From positions 1 through 54,673 of the forward strand of contig JAGOAJ010000021.1 of assembly GCA_017983955.1 (NCBI GenBank): a stretch of 54,673 nt of DNA. Reading direction: 5' to 3'. Of the stretch, positions 44,865 to 54,673 are shown piece by piece. Both the position numbers and the translations under genes were made by a program. Position 1 is the first letter of the stretch; the number at the start of each line of letters is the position of its first letter. The notes below the pieces were generated by a model. The model was not told the DNA's origin and made no database searches. It saw only the letters and a program-made list of their open reading frames with translations. This DNA comes from Burkholderiaceae bacterium (GTDB lineage Bacteria; Pseudomonadota; Gammaproteobacteria; Burkholderiales; Burkholderiaceae_B).

Positions 44865-44941
44865 TGGCGCGGCAGGAGGGGCTCGAACCCCCGACCCCGG
44901 GCTTAGAAGGCCCGTGCTCTATCCGGCTGAGCTACTGCCGC
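44865..44941 (-). tRNA. tRNA-Arg (anticodon TCT)
   Basis: Cloverleaf: acceptor GCGGCAG/CTGCCGC, D-arm GCTC-GAGC, anticodon stem CGGGC/GCCCG with loop CTTCTAA (anticodon TCT at 44905-44907), T-arm GGGGG-TTCGAGC-CCCTC with one G-T pair. Discriminator G73, then encoded CCA (44865-44867). Reads AGA codons. Confidence 0.96.
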
Positions 44942-44957
44942 GCATAAAACAGCCAGC

Positions 44958-44988
44958 ATTCTAACCTGTGTGGACCAAAAAGGTGCAA
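44958..44988 (-). promoter_or_regulatory. Candidate tRNA-Arg promoter
   Basis: On the minus strand TTGCAC (44983-44988) and TAGAAT (44958-44963) are 19 bases apart, slightly long, and lie 16 bases before the tRNA 5' end. Plausible but weakly spaced. Confidence 0.35.
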
Positions 44989-45085
44989 ACTGGTCTTTTA
45001 ACCGCAGCGCTTACATCCTGTATTCTCGGCAACAGCCATGCAATGATAAAGTCTGCCAGGTTCCACTAATCAATCCCAACACCGC

Positions 45086-46396
45086 ATGACACGACTACGC
45101 CGTACCTTTGCCCCACACTTAATGGGCTGCACTTTCGCGATTTTACTCCTTACAGGCACGCCCTCTTACGCAGGTGTCAGCTACCAACTAATGCAGCCAC
45201 GGGCGCAGGCAGGCGACACCGTTAGCATCCAAGGGGTAGTATTCAATGACGCAGATACCGCGCTTAGCTGGAACGCCCCAGCGCAATTAACTCTGCAATG
45301 GCGCAGTCAGGATGGCCAGATAACCCGCAGTCTTGCTTACCTGGAAAGTGGTGACAGCCTGGCGAATGTTCCCGTCAACAATTTCGTCAAATTTAGTTGG
45401 CGTGCCGTGGTTCCTACCGGAGTTCATGGCCTGCAAGCCGTAAACATCGAGGGGGAAGCTACCCTGTTGGCCTTGGATGCAAGCCCCGCTGGCCCCAACT
45501 CGATTACGGGTACAGCCGCCAATGTACCTATCGTGGACGCGGGTGTTGCCTCGGGCTACAACGGCGTGGATCCGGCCCTACCCGCTAATGTGGTCGCCGC
45601 CACAGGCAGTAATGCCCAAGCAGGCCCGGCCGTGCGCGGGCAGTCGCTAAATACCCCAAGCCAATCCTCGGCCTTTGATTCATTCCGTAGCGCTATTTCA
45701 GCCTATGAACCTATTTACTTTGATGTGGGTGGCAAGGACGGACGCGATGCGCGTTACCAGGTCAGCTTTAAATACCGCTTATTCACTCCCAATGATGCCA
45801 CCCAGCCAGACTTCATAGACCATCTGTATTTTGGTTATACCCAGACGGCGCTATGGGACCTGCATTCGGACTCCATGCCGTTTGTAGATACCTCGTTTAA
45901 ACCCAGTCTGTTCTGGCGCAAGGACGCCTTGTGGCAATCCCAGGACAAGCAAGTGTTTGCCGGCTTGGCTACTGGGGTAGAACACGAGTCCAACGGAAAA
46001 TCTGGCGATGTATCGCGCTCACTGAATTTTGCCTATGTGCAACCTGAACTGAATTATCGCTTTGATGGTGGCAGCACACTAACGTTTGCACCACGCGTCA
46101 AAGCCTATTTCAAGATGGACCCTGACAACCAGGACTATCGTGATTACGCCGGAAATGTAGATTGGAAGCTGCGCTACGCCCAAGACCAAGGGTTGGTGCT
46201 AACCGGGCTGTATCGCCACGGCCACGCCGGACGTAACGCCACGACACTGGAAGCGGCATGGCCATTGCGGCGCACCTTCCTGAATATGAATGGCTATTTA
46301 CATGTGCAATACTTCAAAGGCTATGGTGAAACGCTGCTGGGTTACAACCACAAAAGCGATAGCCAGGTTCGTGTAGGACTATCTCTGGTACCTTGA
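45086..46396 (+). CDS. pldA: Outer-membrane phospholipase A1 (OMPLA family)
   Basis: 436 residues: signal peptide to about TPSYA (residue 28), then an N-terminal extension of about 180 residues (29-210) absent from E. coli PldA (289 aa), then the 12-stranded barrel (about 215-436). The catalytic signature HESNGKSGDVSRS gives His300, Ser302 and Asn303; the barrel ends in VGLSLVP. Acts as a Ca2+-dependent dimer that hydrolyses phospholipids in the outer leaflet. No clear Shine-Dalgarno at ATG 45086. It is convergent with the LysR gene. Confidence 0.92.
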   Translation: MTRLRRTFAPHLMGCTFAILLLTGTPSYAGVSYQLMQPRAQAGDTVSIQGVVFNDADTALSWNAPAQLTLQWRSQDGQITRSLAYLESGDSLANVPVNNFVKFSWRAVVPTGVHGLQAVNIEGEATLLALDASPAGPNSITGTAANVPIVDAGVASGYNGVDPALPANVVAATGSNAQAGPAVRGQSLNTPSQSSAFDSFRSAISAYEPIYFDVGGKDGRDARYQVSFKYRLFTPNDATQPDFIDHLYFGYTQTALWDLHSDSMPFVDTSFKPSLFWRKDALWQSQDKQVFAGLATGVEHESNGKSGDVSRSLNFAYVQPELNYRFDGGSTLTFAPRVKAYFKMDPDNQDYRDYAGNVDWKLRYAQDQGLVLTGLYRHGHAGRNATTLEAAWPLRRTFLNMNGYLHVQYFKGYGETLLGYNHKSDSQVRVGLSLVP

Positions 46397-46402
46397 TCCT
46401 AT

Positions 46403-47314
46403 TTACACCGCGCTATCGCAAGCGTCGATCAGGAACTGCCTGAACCCGTGGGCCAACCCGGTGGGTTCCTGATTTTTTGGCCACAGCAAGCCTACATCCA
46501 TGGGGGCGACAGCTTCGGCAATCGGAATGGCCATGATTTTCTTGCCCTCTAGCGACCACGGCCTGTACACCAGATCCGACAGCACGGACACGCCAAAGCC
46601 ATGAGCGACCAAGCCGCGCAACGCTTCCAGGGAACCGGTACGCATGGCTACGTTCAGACTGCAACCCAAGGCCGCCCAATGGCGTTGGGCGGCGGTATCT
46701 GCGTCATCTACAGTCAGCATAATGTAGGGGCATTGGGCCAGCTCGGTTAATGTCACCGTAGATAGCCGCGCCAGCGGATGCGAAGCGGCCATCCAGGCCC
46801 GCCGGCGCGAACGCACCAATACCTTGTGCCCATAGTCATCCAGCGAACTTATGTTGGACAGTAAGCCCACCCCCAGGTCTATGCTGCCTTCCACCAAGGC
46901 CTGCTCCATGGTTGCCCTGTCCATGTCCACCAGGTCGATCTCGACCTGAGGGTAGCTGCGCTTATAGCGGCTAAGTAGGTCGGGTAGAAAATACCCCAGC
47001 ACGGTGTAGGTAGCCGCCAGCCGGATTACGCCGCTGGCCGTTTGCGGCAATAGGCTGGCATGACGCATGGCGTCATTAACGGCATCTTGAACATGGCGGG
47101 CATGATGAAAAAACACCTGACCTTCAGGGGTTAGCACTACGCCATGCGGTAACCGCTGAAACAGCTTCACCTTAAGCTGGCTTTCCAGGCTTTGTACCGC
47201 ACTGGTAATTGCCGATTGGGAAACATGCTCGGAAATGGCGGCAGCAGAAAACTGCCCGGCTGTAGCAGCGGCAATAAAGTAGCGAAACTGCCTTAGGGTG
47301 ACTTCAGACTTCAT
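46403..47314 (-). CDS. LysR-family transcriptional regulator
   Basis: 303 residues. HTH in LRQFRYFIAAATAGQFSAAAISEHVSQSAITSAVQSLESQL (key parts: LRQFRYFIAA and VSQSAITSAVQSLE), then the periplasmic-binding-protein-like sensor domain (about 90-300). It is divergent from the indolepyruvate oxidoreductase gene (101-base gap), the usual arrangement for LysR control of the neighbour. The ligand is unknown; an arylpyruvate or related acid is inferred. The gap contains no obvious perfect T-N11-A palindrome. Confidence 0.9.
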   Translation of the reverse strand: MKSEVTLRQFRYFIAAATAGQFSAAAISEHVSQSAITSAVQSLESQLKVKLFQRLPHGVVLTPEGQVFFHHARHVQDAVNDAMRHASLLPQTASGVIRLAATYTVLGYFLPDLLSRYKRSYPQVEIDLVDMDRATMEQALVEGSIDLGVGLLSNISSLDDYGHKVLVRSRRRAWMAASHPLARLSTVTLTELAQCPYIMLTVDDADTAAQRHWAALGCSLNVAMRTGSLEALRGLVAHGFGVSVLSDLVYRPWSLEGKKIMAIPIAEAVAPMDVGLLWPKNQEPTGLAHGFRQFLIDACDSAV

Positions 47315-47415
47315 CTGTAATTTTAATACCAGCTAGCTGAAAATTTGATTTTACGATATCTATCGCTACCCTTAAACTAACGGCATCATATTCCAATACT
47401 AACGGAGACAAGCCC

Positions 47416-50400
47416 GTGAATGCACCCCTTGATAAAGCGGTGCTGGCATCCTTGGCCAGCGTATCCCTAGACGATAAATACACCCTGGAACGCGGCCGCG
47501 CCTACATGAGCGGCACCCAGGCGCTGGTACGCTTGCCCATGTTGCAAAAGGCCCGCGATCAGCAGGCAGGATTAAATACAGCGGGCTTTATTTCCGGGTA
47601 TCGCGGCTCGCCGCTGGGCGCAGTAGACCTGGCCTTGTGGCAAGCTAAGAAACATCTGGCCGATAACGGCATTGTGTTCCAACCCGGCTTGAACGAAGAC
47701 CTGGCGGCCACCGCCGTCTGGGGTACCCAGCAGGTCACCCTGTATCCGGACGCCACCCACGATGGCGTATTTGGCATGTGGTATGGCAAAGGCCCGGGCG
47801 TGGACAGGACCATGGATGTCTTCAAGCATGCCAACTCGGCAGGCACAGCCAAGCATGGCGGCGTGCTGGTGCTGGCTGGCGACGACCATGGCGCCAAGTC
47901 GTCCACCGTTGCGCACCAGTCGGAACACGCTCTGATGGCCGCAGGTATCCCGGTGCTGTATCCATCCAATGTCCAGGAGTACCTGGATTACGGACTACAT
48001 GGCTGGGCCATGAGCCGCTACTCTGGTTTATGGGTAGCCATGAAATGCGTGACTGAAGTGGTGGAATCCACGGCGTCGGTGGACTTGGACCCCGACCGCG
48101 CGCAAATCATATTACCTGACGATTTTATTCTGCCTGAAGATGGCCTAAGCATACGCTGGCCCGATCCGCCCCTAGTCCAGGAAGCACGCCTGATCGATTA
48201 CAAATGGTATGCGGCGCTGGCCTATGTGCGCGCCAATAAATTGAATCGCATCGTTATCGACTCGGACAAGCCACGGTTTGGCATCATGACCGCCGGCAAA
48301 GCCTATCTGGATACCCGCCAGGCGCTGGCCGATCTGGGCCTGGACGAAATCACCTGTGCGCAAATTGGCATACGTCTGATGAAAGTGGGCTGTGTCTGGC
48401 CGTTGAACGCCCAAGATGCACGTGAGTTTGCCACCGGCCTGGAAGAAATCCTGGTGGTCGAAGAAAAACGCCAGATCCTGGAATACGCCCTTAAGGAAGA
48501 ACTGTATAACTGGCGCGACGACGTGCGCCCCAAGGTGTACGGTAAATTCGACGAAAAAGACAATGCCGGCGGCGAATGGTCAGTACCGCGTGGTCAATGG
48601 CTGTTGCCCGCCCATAGCGAGCTTTCCCCCGCCATCATCGCTCATGCCATTGCCAGACGTCTGGAAAAGGCCGATATGCCTGACCATGTTAGGGCCCGTA
48701 TAGCATCGCGTCTGGCCATTATCGATGCCAAAGACCGCGAAATGCGCCAACCCATGCCGACCAGCGAGCGCACGCCCTGGTTCTGTTCCGGCTGCCCGCA
48801 CAACACCTCGACCCGGGTGCCCGAAGGTTCCCGGGCACTGGCAGGCATAGGTTGTCACTACATGACGATCTGGATGGATCGCAACACCGAAACCTTTAGC
48901 CACATGGGTGGCGAAGGCGCGGCCTGGATAGGACAAAAATCCTTTACTACTGAAAAGCACGTTTTTGCTAACTTAGGGGATGGCACCTACTTCCACTCTG
49001 GGGTGCTGGCCATACGTGCCTCCATCGCGGCTAATTCCAACATCACCTACAAAATTCTGTACAACGACGCGGTTGCCATGACAGGCGGCCAGCCGGTAGA
49101 CGGGATATTGAAAGTCACCGATGTGATCGCCCAGGTCCATGCTGAAGGGGCAAAAAAAGTCGTGGTGGTTACCGACGAACCCGAGAAATTCAAAGGCGTG
49201 TCGCTAGTAGGTAACCCCCCCGTCTATCACCGCGACGAACTGGACCGTGTGCAACGCGAACTACGCGAAGTAGAAGGCACTACCGTATTGGTCTATGACC
49301 AGACCTGCGCTACGGAAAAACGCCGACGTCGCAAACGTGGCACCTACCCTGATCCCGCTCGCCGCGTCTTTATCAATGAAGCCGTCTGTGAAGGCTGTGG
49401 CGACTGCTCGGTCAAATCCAACTGCCTATCGGTAGAGCCGGTCACTACCCGCCTGGGCACCAAGCGCAAAATCAACCAGTCGTCCTGTAATAAAGACTTT
49501 TCCTGTGTCAACGGTTTCTGTCCCAGTTTTGTCACCGCTGAGGGCGCACAACCACGTAAACCTAAACCAGTCAGCCAGGATGTCCACGCGTTAGACCCCA
49601 GCGCCATCCCACAACCCACGCTGCCTGCCATCAATGGCGCCTACGGCATACTGGTCACTGGCATAGGCGGTACTGGCGTCGTCACCATAGGTGGCTTGCT
49701 GGGCATGGCAGCCCACCTGGAAAGCAAAGGCGTCACCGTACTGGATATGGCTGGTCTGGCGCAAAAAGGCGGTGCGGTTTTAAGCCATGTACAGATTGCC
49801 CAGCACCCTGAAGACCTGCACGCCACCCGTATCGCCACCGGCGAAGCCGCGTTAGTGATAGGTTGCGACGCACTCGTCACGACCTCGGCCGAGGTCCTGT
49901 CCAAAGTACAGAAAGATCTTACCCATGCCGCCGTCAACAGCGCTCAAATCCCCACGGCCGAATTCATCCGCAATGCCAAATGGCAGTTTCCCACCCAGGC
50001 TACGCACGACAACCTAACCGCAGCCCTAGGTAGTAACTGCGAATTCCTGGATGCGAACGCGCTAGCCGTTGCCCTGTTAGGGGATGCCATTTATGCCAAC
50101 CCGCTATTGCTGGGCTATGCCTGGCAAAAGGGCTGGGTACCGCTGTCCTACGCCAGCCTGCTGCGCGCTATAGAACTGAACGGCATCATGGTCGAGAAAA
50201 ACCTGGCCGCCTTTGAGTGGGGCCGCACTGCCGCCCACAAGGGTGTAGCCGCTATTACGCCTAAAACCGTCATCAGCGCCGCGCCAGCCCAGCTTATCGC
50301 CATGCCGGAAACCCTGGACACCCTGATAGAACGCAACAGCCAGTGGCTGACCGACTACCAAAACGCCGCTTATGCCCAGCGCTATCTGGATGCCGTCCAA

Positions 50401-50979
50401 CAGATCAGGCAGCGCGAAACTAGCTTGCCCAATCCGGGTCGCATGGCGCTAACCCGCGCCGTGGCGCGCAATCTGGCAAAGCTAATGGCCTACAAGGACG
50501 AATACGAAGTCGCCCGACTGTATGCCGACCCAGCTTTCCTGGACAATTTACGCAAGCAATTCGATGGCGAGCCCGGCAAGGACTATCAAATCCACGTCCA
50601 TCTGGCTCCGCCCTTGTTTTCCAAGAAGAACGAACACGGCCAGCTCATCAAAAGAAAGTATGGCCCCTGGGTCATGTCAGCCTTTAACGTGCTGGCTAAA
50701 ATGAAGGGACTGCGCGGCACAGCCCTGGATGTATTTGGAAAAACCCAGGAACGTCGCCAGGAACGCCAACTGATACGCGACTACCAGGAATTGGTTGCCG
50801 AGCTGTGCGCAAGCGTCAGCGGCGACACGCTGGCCATTGCCTTGGAGCTTGCCAACCTACCTGACGACATACGTGGTTTTGGGCACGTCAAAGAGAAAAA
50901 CATGGCGGCAGCACAACAGCGCCGCGATGAACTGATGCAATCTTATCGCCAGGCGGTCAGTACACAGCGCGCAGCCTAA
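47416..50979 (+). CDS. Indolepyruvate ferredoxin oxidoreductase, fused IorA-IorB type
   Basis: 1187 residues; oxidative decarboxylation of indolepyruvate/phenylpyruvate to aryl-acetyl-CoA. Residues about 1-630 are the TPP-binding alpha part (FISGYRGSPLGAVDLAL; CSGCPHNTS; YNDAVAMTGGQPVDG). A ferredoxin-like region at about 655-705 has CEGCGDCSVKSNC and SSCNKDFSCVNGFCPSF cysteine sets for 4Fe-4S clusters. The gamma part (about 740-930) contains GIGGTGVVTIGGLLG and LAQKGGAVLSH. The C-terminal domain of about 220 residues is typical of the long bacterial form. GTG start with GGAG upstream. Probably under control of the divergent LysR protein. Confidence 0.93.
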   Translation: MNAPLDKAVLASLASVSLDDKYTLERGRAYMSGTQALVRLPMLQKARDQQAGLNTAGFISGYRGSPLGAVDLALWQAKKHLADNGIVFQPGLNEDLAATAVWGTQQVTLYPDATHDGVFGMWYGKGPGVDRTMDVFKHANSAGTAKHGGVLVLAGDDHGAKSSTVAHQSEHALMAAGIPVLYPSNVQEYLDYGLHGWAMSRYSGLWVAMKCVTEVVESTASVDLDPDRAQIILPDDFILPEDGLSIRWPDPPLVQEARLIDYKWYAALAYVRANKLNRIVIDSDKPRFGIMTAGKAYLDTRQALADLGLDEITCAQIGIRLMKVGCVWPLNAQDAREFATGLEEILVVEEKRQILEYALKEELYNWRDDVRPKVYGKFDEKDNAGGEWSVPRGQWLLPAHSELSPAIIAHAIARRLEKADMPDHVRARIASRLAIIDAKDREMRQPMPTSERTPWFCSGCPHNTSTRVPEGSRALAGIGCHYMTIWMDRNTETFSHMGGEGAAWIGQKSFTTEKHVFANLGDGTYFHSGVLAIRASIAANSNITYKILYNDAVAMTGGQPVDGILKVTDVIAQVHAEGAKKVVVVTDEPEKFKGVSLVGNPPVYHRDELDRVQRELREVEGTTVLVYDQTCATEKRRRRKRGTYPDPARRVFINEAVCEGCGDCSVKSNCLSVEPVTTRLGTKRKINQSSCNKDFSCVNGFCPSFVTAEGAQPRKPKPVSQDVHALDPSAIPQPTLPAINGAYGILVTGIGGTGVVTIGGLLGMAAHLESKGVTVLDMAGLAQKGGAVLSHVQIAQHPEDLHATRIATGEAALVIGCDALVTTSAEVLSKVQKDLTHAAVNSAQIPTAEFIRNAKWQFPTQATHDNLTAALGSNCEFLDANALAVALLGDAIYANPLLLGYAWQKGWVPLSYASLLRAIELNGIMVEKNLAAFEWGRTAAHKGVAAITPKTVISAAPAQLIAMPETLDTLIERNSQWLTDYQNAAYAQRYLDAVQQIRQRETSLPNPGRMALTRAVARNLAKLMAYKDEYEVARLYADPAFLDNLRKQFDGEPGKDYQIHVHLAPPLFSKKNEHGQLIKRKYGPWVMSAFNVLAKMKGLRGTALDVFGKTQERRQERQLIRDYQELVAELCASVSGDTLAIALELANLPDDIRGFGHVKEKNMAAAQQRRDELMQSYRQAVSTQRAA

Positions 50980-51026
50980 GCAATAGCCATTACACTATTG
51001 GGCTGACTGACTCTGATTTTGGTGCT

Positions 51027-52925
51027 ATGCGCGCTCTTGTACTGACCTTCATTCTGTCCGGCCTGTGTATGCTGACACTGAGCCGCTGCCTGCTGGCGTT
51101 CTGGCAGTGGCAACGCGTCAAACAGGCTGGCGGTCTAAGGCCCATCTTACTGGGCGGCTTGCGCATAGACGCCAATCAGATCGCGATGATAGCCGGCATA
51201 CCTGCCGTGCTGTCTTTTTGGCTAGGCGGCAGTCCGCTAGCCATAACGATTGTTGGCGTCTGGTTTCAATTCGCCTGGCTGCTATTAGTACTACTGGAAG
51301 TTTCCACGCCGCAATTTATCCATGAATACGACACCCGCCCCAACCGCCTGTACGTGGAATATCTGAAACATCCGCGTGAAGTGTTCGGCATGCTTTGGAA
51401 GGGTTACAAAGGCGTGTTGCTAGGGGCCGCTGTGGTGCTGGCCCTATCCGCCTGGCTGGGTTTCCGCCTGTTTGGCAACGCCCTGCCCGAACCCGCACTG
51501 GTATGGTGGCTGCGCCCAATCTTTTCGTTATTGACTGCAGTCGTGGTTTTCTTGGCCATACGGGGCACCCTGGGACACCGACCAATTAACCCATCGTCCG
51601 TCGCCTATTGTGGCGACAGCATGTTGAACACCCTGCCGCTTAATTCACTGTATAGCGTTGCCTACGCCATCTACAGCATGAAAAACGAACGTTCGGCCGC
51701 CGATGTCTATGGCAGGCTGGATGACGACGAGGTCACCGATATCGTCAATGCCAGCGCTGGTATCACCGGCCTGACTCCCGCCATCCCCAGCTTGCACAGC
51801 CAGCAAGCCAGTTCCGTGCGAACACGTCCCTTAAACTTGGTCATGATCGTTCAGGAAAGCTTGGGCGCTCAGTACGTTGGCAATCTGGGCGGTGCCCAGC
51901 TAACCCCACACTTGGACAGCCTGGCCCAGATCGGCTGGAACTTTACCCGCGCCTATGCGACGGGTACACGTTCGGTACGTGGCCTGGAAGCCGTGGTGGC
52001 GGGCTTTCCACCCACGGTGTCCGATGCGGCCCTGCGCCTGTCGGGCGCGCAAAGCAACTTTTGCACCATGGCCCAAATACTGAAACCCCAGGGCTATCGC
52101 TCAAGCTTTATCTACGGCGGCGAAGCGCACTTTGACAACATGAAAAGTTTCTTCCTGGGCAATGGTTTTGACGACCTCTATGACCTACCCACCTTCCAGA
52201 ATCCTGCTTTCGTGGGAACCTGGGGCGCCAGCGATGAAGACATGTTCAATCGTCTGCATACCCTGCTTGATCAACCATCTGATCAGCCCACATTTACCTT
52301 GGCCTTTTCGGTGACGAATCATTCGCCCTGGGAATACCCCGAAGGCCGGATTACCCCGGATGGTGATCCGGCCACCGTAGAGAACACCGTACGCTATGCG
52401 GACTGGGCCATGGGGCAGTTTTTTGAACGCGCTAAAACTTGCGACTATTGGAAAGACACCGTCTTTCTGATTGTGGCCGATCATGATTCCCGTGTGGGCG
52501 GTGCTAACCTGGTGCCGCTACGCCACTTCCATATTCCAGCCCTGATCCTGGGCGCCGATATTCAACCCCGCAGCGACGACAGGCTAATCAGCCAAATCGA
52601 CTTGCCACCCACCTTGCTGTCGGTAATGGGCATCAATGCGCAACACCCTATGCCAGGACACGACTTGACCGTGACCGCCCCCAACCGCGCCATGATGCAA
52701 TACGGCGAAAACTATGGCTATCTAAAGGGCGACTACCTGCTAGTGCTGGAACCCCAACGCGAGCCCACGCAGTACCACTACCAGGCGCCGGACATTTATA
52801 CCCCGACGCCACTGGACCAAGGCCTGGCCCGCGAAGCGTTAGCCCACGTTTTGTGGCCTACCCTAGTCTATCAAAAACAGGCATATACCCTGCCACATTT
52901 GCGGCCAGCAACACAGTCTTTATAA
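51027..52925 (+). CDS. LTA-synthase-like membrane sulfatase/phosphoglycerol transferase
   Basis: 632 residues. Five membrane spans in residues about 1-200, then an extracytoplasmic alkaline-phosphatase-fold domain of the LtaS/OpgB type: [10 protein letters not shown] (metal Glu), [12 protein letters not shown] (catalytic Thr), ADHDSR and FHIPALIL with metal ligands. In Gram-negative bacteria such proteins modify osmoregulated glucans, LPS or other envelope glycans with phospho-substituents; the substrate here is not known. ATG 51027 lies 47 bases after the oxidoreductase gene; common transcription is possible. Confidence 0.86.
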   Translation: MRALVLTFILSGLCMLTLSRCLLAFWQWQRVKQAGGLRPILLGGLRIDANQIAMIAGIPAVLSFWLGGSPLAITIVGVWFQFAWLLLVLLEVSTPQFIHEYDTRPNRLYVEYLKHPREVFGMLWKGYKGVLLGAAVVLALSAWLGFRLFGNALPEPALVWWLRPIFSLLTAVVVFLAIRGTLGHRPINPSSVAYCGDSMLNTLPLNSLYSVAYAIYSMKNERSAADVYGRLDDDEVTDIVNASAGITGLTPAIPSLHSQQASSVRTRPLNLVMIVQESLGAQYVGNLGGAQLTPHLDSLAQIGWNFTRAYATGTRSVRGLEAVVAGFPPTVSDAALRLSGAQSNFCTMAQILKPQGYRSSFIYGGEAHFDNMKSFFLGNGFDDLYDLPTFQNPAFVGTWGASDEDMFNRLHTLLDQPSDQPTFTLAFSVTNHSPWEYPEGRITPDGDPATVENTVRYADWAMGQFFERAKTCDYWKDTVFLIVADHDSRVGGANLVPLRHFHIPALILGADIQPRSDDRLISQIDLPPTLLSVMGINAQHPMPGHDLTVTAPNRAMMQYGENYGYLKGDYLLVLEPQREPTQYHYQAPDIYTPTPLDQGLAREALAHVLWPTLVYQKQAYTLPHLRPATQSL

Positions 52926-52953
52926 TCAACGTTTTATTATTGGGAATTATCTA

Positions 52954-54540
52954 ATGGAGTTGCTGCTAGACCCCTCGATGTGGGTCGGCTTGCTAACGCT
53001 GGTCGTGTTGGAAGTTGTTCTAGGTATAGACAACTTAATTTTCATTGCAATCCTGGCTGAAAAGCTACCCCCCGCACAACGCGATCGGGCACGCTTAATC
53101 GGTTTGGGCCTGGCGCTGGTCATGCGACTGGCATTGCTGTCAGCCCTGTCCTGGATGTTTACCCTGGTTCAGCCCCTGCTTACGATTGCAGGCATGAGCT
53201 TTTCAGGGCGCGATCTGATCCTGATACTGGGTGGTTTCTTCCTGGTGTTCAAAGGCACCACTGAAATGCATGACAGGGTAGAAGCCAAAACCCATACTGG
53301 CTCAGCCTCAGTCGTGCATGCGGGCTTCTGGGTCATCGTCACCCAAATCGTCATACTGGACGCGGTGTTCTCGCTGGATGCCGTCATTACTGCCGTAGGT
53401 ATGGTGGATGACTTGCGCGTCATGATGGCCGCCGTCATCATTGCCATCGGTATTATGGTGATAGCTTCCAAGCCCCTGACGCGTTTCGTCAATGCACGGC
53501 CTACCGTCATTATCCTGTGTCTGGGCTTTTTGCTGATGATAGGCTTTGCGCTGGTGGCCGAAGGCTTTGGCGTGAAAGTACCCAAGGGCTATCTGTATGC
53601 TGCCATCGGTTTTTCAGTCATCATAGAATCCCTAAACCAATTGGCGCGCAGCAATATGCGTAGCCGGGACGCACGCCGCCCCATGCGCGAACGCACCGCT
53701 GAAGGCATACTGCGTATGTTGGGCAAGCGACCGCTATCAGAACACGAAGCTGCAGACGACAGCCCCCTGTTTCCAGAAGATACCCCTTTTGGAATAGAAG
53801 AGCGCAATATGGTCAGCGGCGTACTGCACCTGGCCGAGCGCAGCGTGTATTCCATCATGACGCCACGCACCGACATCAGCTGGTTGAATCTGGAGAATGA
53901 CGACCAAACCCTGATCGCCGAAATCAGCCAATCACCCCACGGCTTCTTTCCCGTGTGCCAAGGGTCGCTCGACAACATCGTTGGCATAGGCCGGGCCAAG
54001 GACATGATTTCCGACTTGCTGCAATACAAGTCCATTAACGTGAAAAACCTGCGCCCGCCCATACTGGTACATGAAACCGTGCGCACCATGGACCTGATGA
54101 AAACACTGAAGGCTGCCAAGGGCCAGATGGTTATCGTGGTGGACGAATTTGGTGCTGTTGATGGCGTAGTCACTGCTATAGACCTGTTTGAAGCCATCGC
54201 CGGCGACTTCCCCGACGAAGACGAAACACCAGACATTATTAGCAATGGCGAAGACCGCTGGGTGGTGGATGGCGCCACCGACCTGCACCACTTAGAACAA
54301 AGCCTGGAGATCGAAGGCCTGCAACACGAGACCGACGAATACACTACGCTGGCAGGCTATCTGCTAGGTCAATTCGGCCGCCTGCCCGATGCGGGCGACC
54401 AATATACCCTGAACCTGCCTTACACTACCCTGCGCTTTAAAGTGCTGGAAACCCAGGCCCGCCGGATTGCCAAAGTACTGGTGGAACGTCTATCCGACGC
54501 TGAAAACCCAGAGCTTACAGGCACAGATGGGCAGCACTAA
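52954..54540 (+). CDS. TerC-type membrane protein with CBS and CorC domains, second paralogue
   Basis: 528 residues with the same domain order as the gene at 5,358-6,920: TerC membrane domain (about 1-230; [16 protein letters not shown] and [17 protein letters not shown]), CBS pair (about 295-415; [21 protein letters not shown]) and CorC domain (about 435-520). The two proteins are near-identical in long blocks of the TerC part and diverge around residues 255-275 and at the C-terminus. Probably inner-membrane metal handling; ion unknown. It begins 28 bases after the LtaS-like gene and is followed by tRNA-Pro. Confidence 0.9.
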   Translation: MELLLDPSMWVGLLTLVVLEVVLGIDNLIFIAILAEKLPPAQRDRARLIGLGLALVMRLALLSALSWMFTLVQPLLTIAGMSFSGRDLILILGGFFLVFKGTTEMHDRVEAKTHTGSASVVHAGFWVIVTQIVILDAVFSLDAVITAVGMVDDLRVMMAAVIIAIGIMVIASKPLTRFVNARPTVIILCLGFLLMIGFALVAEGFGVKVPKGYLYAAIGFSVIIESLNQLARSNMRSRDARRPMRERTAEGILRMLGKRPLSEHEAADDSPLFPEDTPFGIEERNMVSGVLHLAERSVYSIMTPRTDISWLNLENDDQTLIAEISQSPHGFFPVCQGSLDNIVGIGRAKDMISDLLQYKSINVKNLRPPILVHETVRTMDLMKTLKAAKGQMVIVVDEFGAVDGVVTAIDLFEAIAGDFPDEDETPDIISNGEDRWVVDGATDLHHLEQSLEIEGLQHETDEYTTLAGYLLGQFGRLPDAGDQYTLNLPYTTLRFKVLETQARRIAKVLVERLSDAENPELTGTDGQH

Positions 54541-54566
54541 ACATTATATTTTTACTGTGCTATAAT
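54538..54566 (+). promoter_or_regulatory. tRNA-Pro promoter
   Basis: TATAAT at 54561-54566 preceded by TGC (extended -10), with TAAACA (54538-54543) 17 bases upstream as a weak -35 overlapping the stop of the preceding gene. It lies 19 bases before the tRNA. Confidence 0.65.
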
Positions 54567-54585
54567 CATTGACTTCGCAGTACTT

Positions 54586-54662
<77 letters not shown>

Positions 54663-54673
54663 ATACTAAAAGG

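Noticed and set aside
47315-47415. LysR operator between the divergent LysR and oxidoreductase genes
   Set aside because: I looked for a clear T-N11-A palindrome and found only imperfect ATC/GAT runs, not enough to place a site.

Overview
The window looks like chromosomal DNA of a betaproteobacterium of the order Burkholderiales, most likely family Alcaligenaceae (Bordetella/Achromobacter/Pusillimonas relatives). This rests on the alkA-cysS-TPR-ppi-lpxH order, a dapA-bamC pair, a malonate block with a TRAP transporter, a fused indolepyruvate oxidoreductase, and general protein similarity. It is a family-level inference; no rRNA marker is present. I see no insertion sequence, prophage, CRISPR array or integrase. 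The three tRNA genes are intact and without integration signatures.

Layout. 1-5,324: housekeeping block (alkA 3' part missing, cysS, TPR lipoprotein, PpiB-type isomerase carrying a signal peptide, lpxH, uppP). 5,358-9,512: TerC/CBS/CorC membrane protein, suhB, trmJ, mscS. 9,513-12,626: a stress-flavoured stretch with DnaA-box-like inverted repeats, a 48-residue Lmo0937-like membrane peptide, a secreted PRC-barrel protein, and an overlapping DUF3182/alpha-beta-hydrolase pair. 12,674-17,788: luciferase-like oxidoreductase, yggS, a GNAT acetyltransferase and mutS. 17,825-29,813: a complete tad (Flp pilus) locus on the minus strand, read flp-tadV-cpaB-cpaC-cpaD-tadZ-tadA-tadB-tadC-tadD-tadE-tadF-tadG. 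Upstream lies a NarL/FixJ-type regulator with a degenerate receiver, then a promoter region rich in CTTAC/GTAAG half-sites. 30,904-34,487: bamC with a strong terminator, dapA, an M50 protease and a yciO-type gene. 34,660-35,205: tRNA-His and a glycine-zipper envelope protein. 35,429-42,015: malonate uptake and use (mcd, enoyl-CoA hydratase, matB, TRAP subunits P, Q, M). 42,175-46,396: a small Trp-rich protein, cardiolipin synthase, PaaX, tRNA-Arg and phospholipase A1. 46,403-54,662: LysR regulator divergent from indolepyruvate oxidoreductase, an LtaS-like envelope transferase, a second TerC/CBS/CorC paralogue and tRNA-Pro.

How genes work together. The tad genes encode one pilus machine: pilin, prepilin peptidase, secretin, ATPase, platform proteins and minor pilins. 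The malonate genes form one uptake, activation and decarboxylation pathway. Indolepyruvate oxidoreductase makes aryl-acetyl-CoA, and PaaX of this family senses phenylacetyl-CoA, so the 43.9-51 kb stretch may share an aromatic theme. The most open-ended items are the DUF3182/hydrolase pair with its small-protein neighbours, the degenerate Tad-linked regulator with its repeated half-sites, the DnaA-box cluster, the signal-peptide-bearing PpiB, and heavy use of the AUA isoleucine codon.
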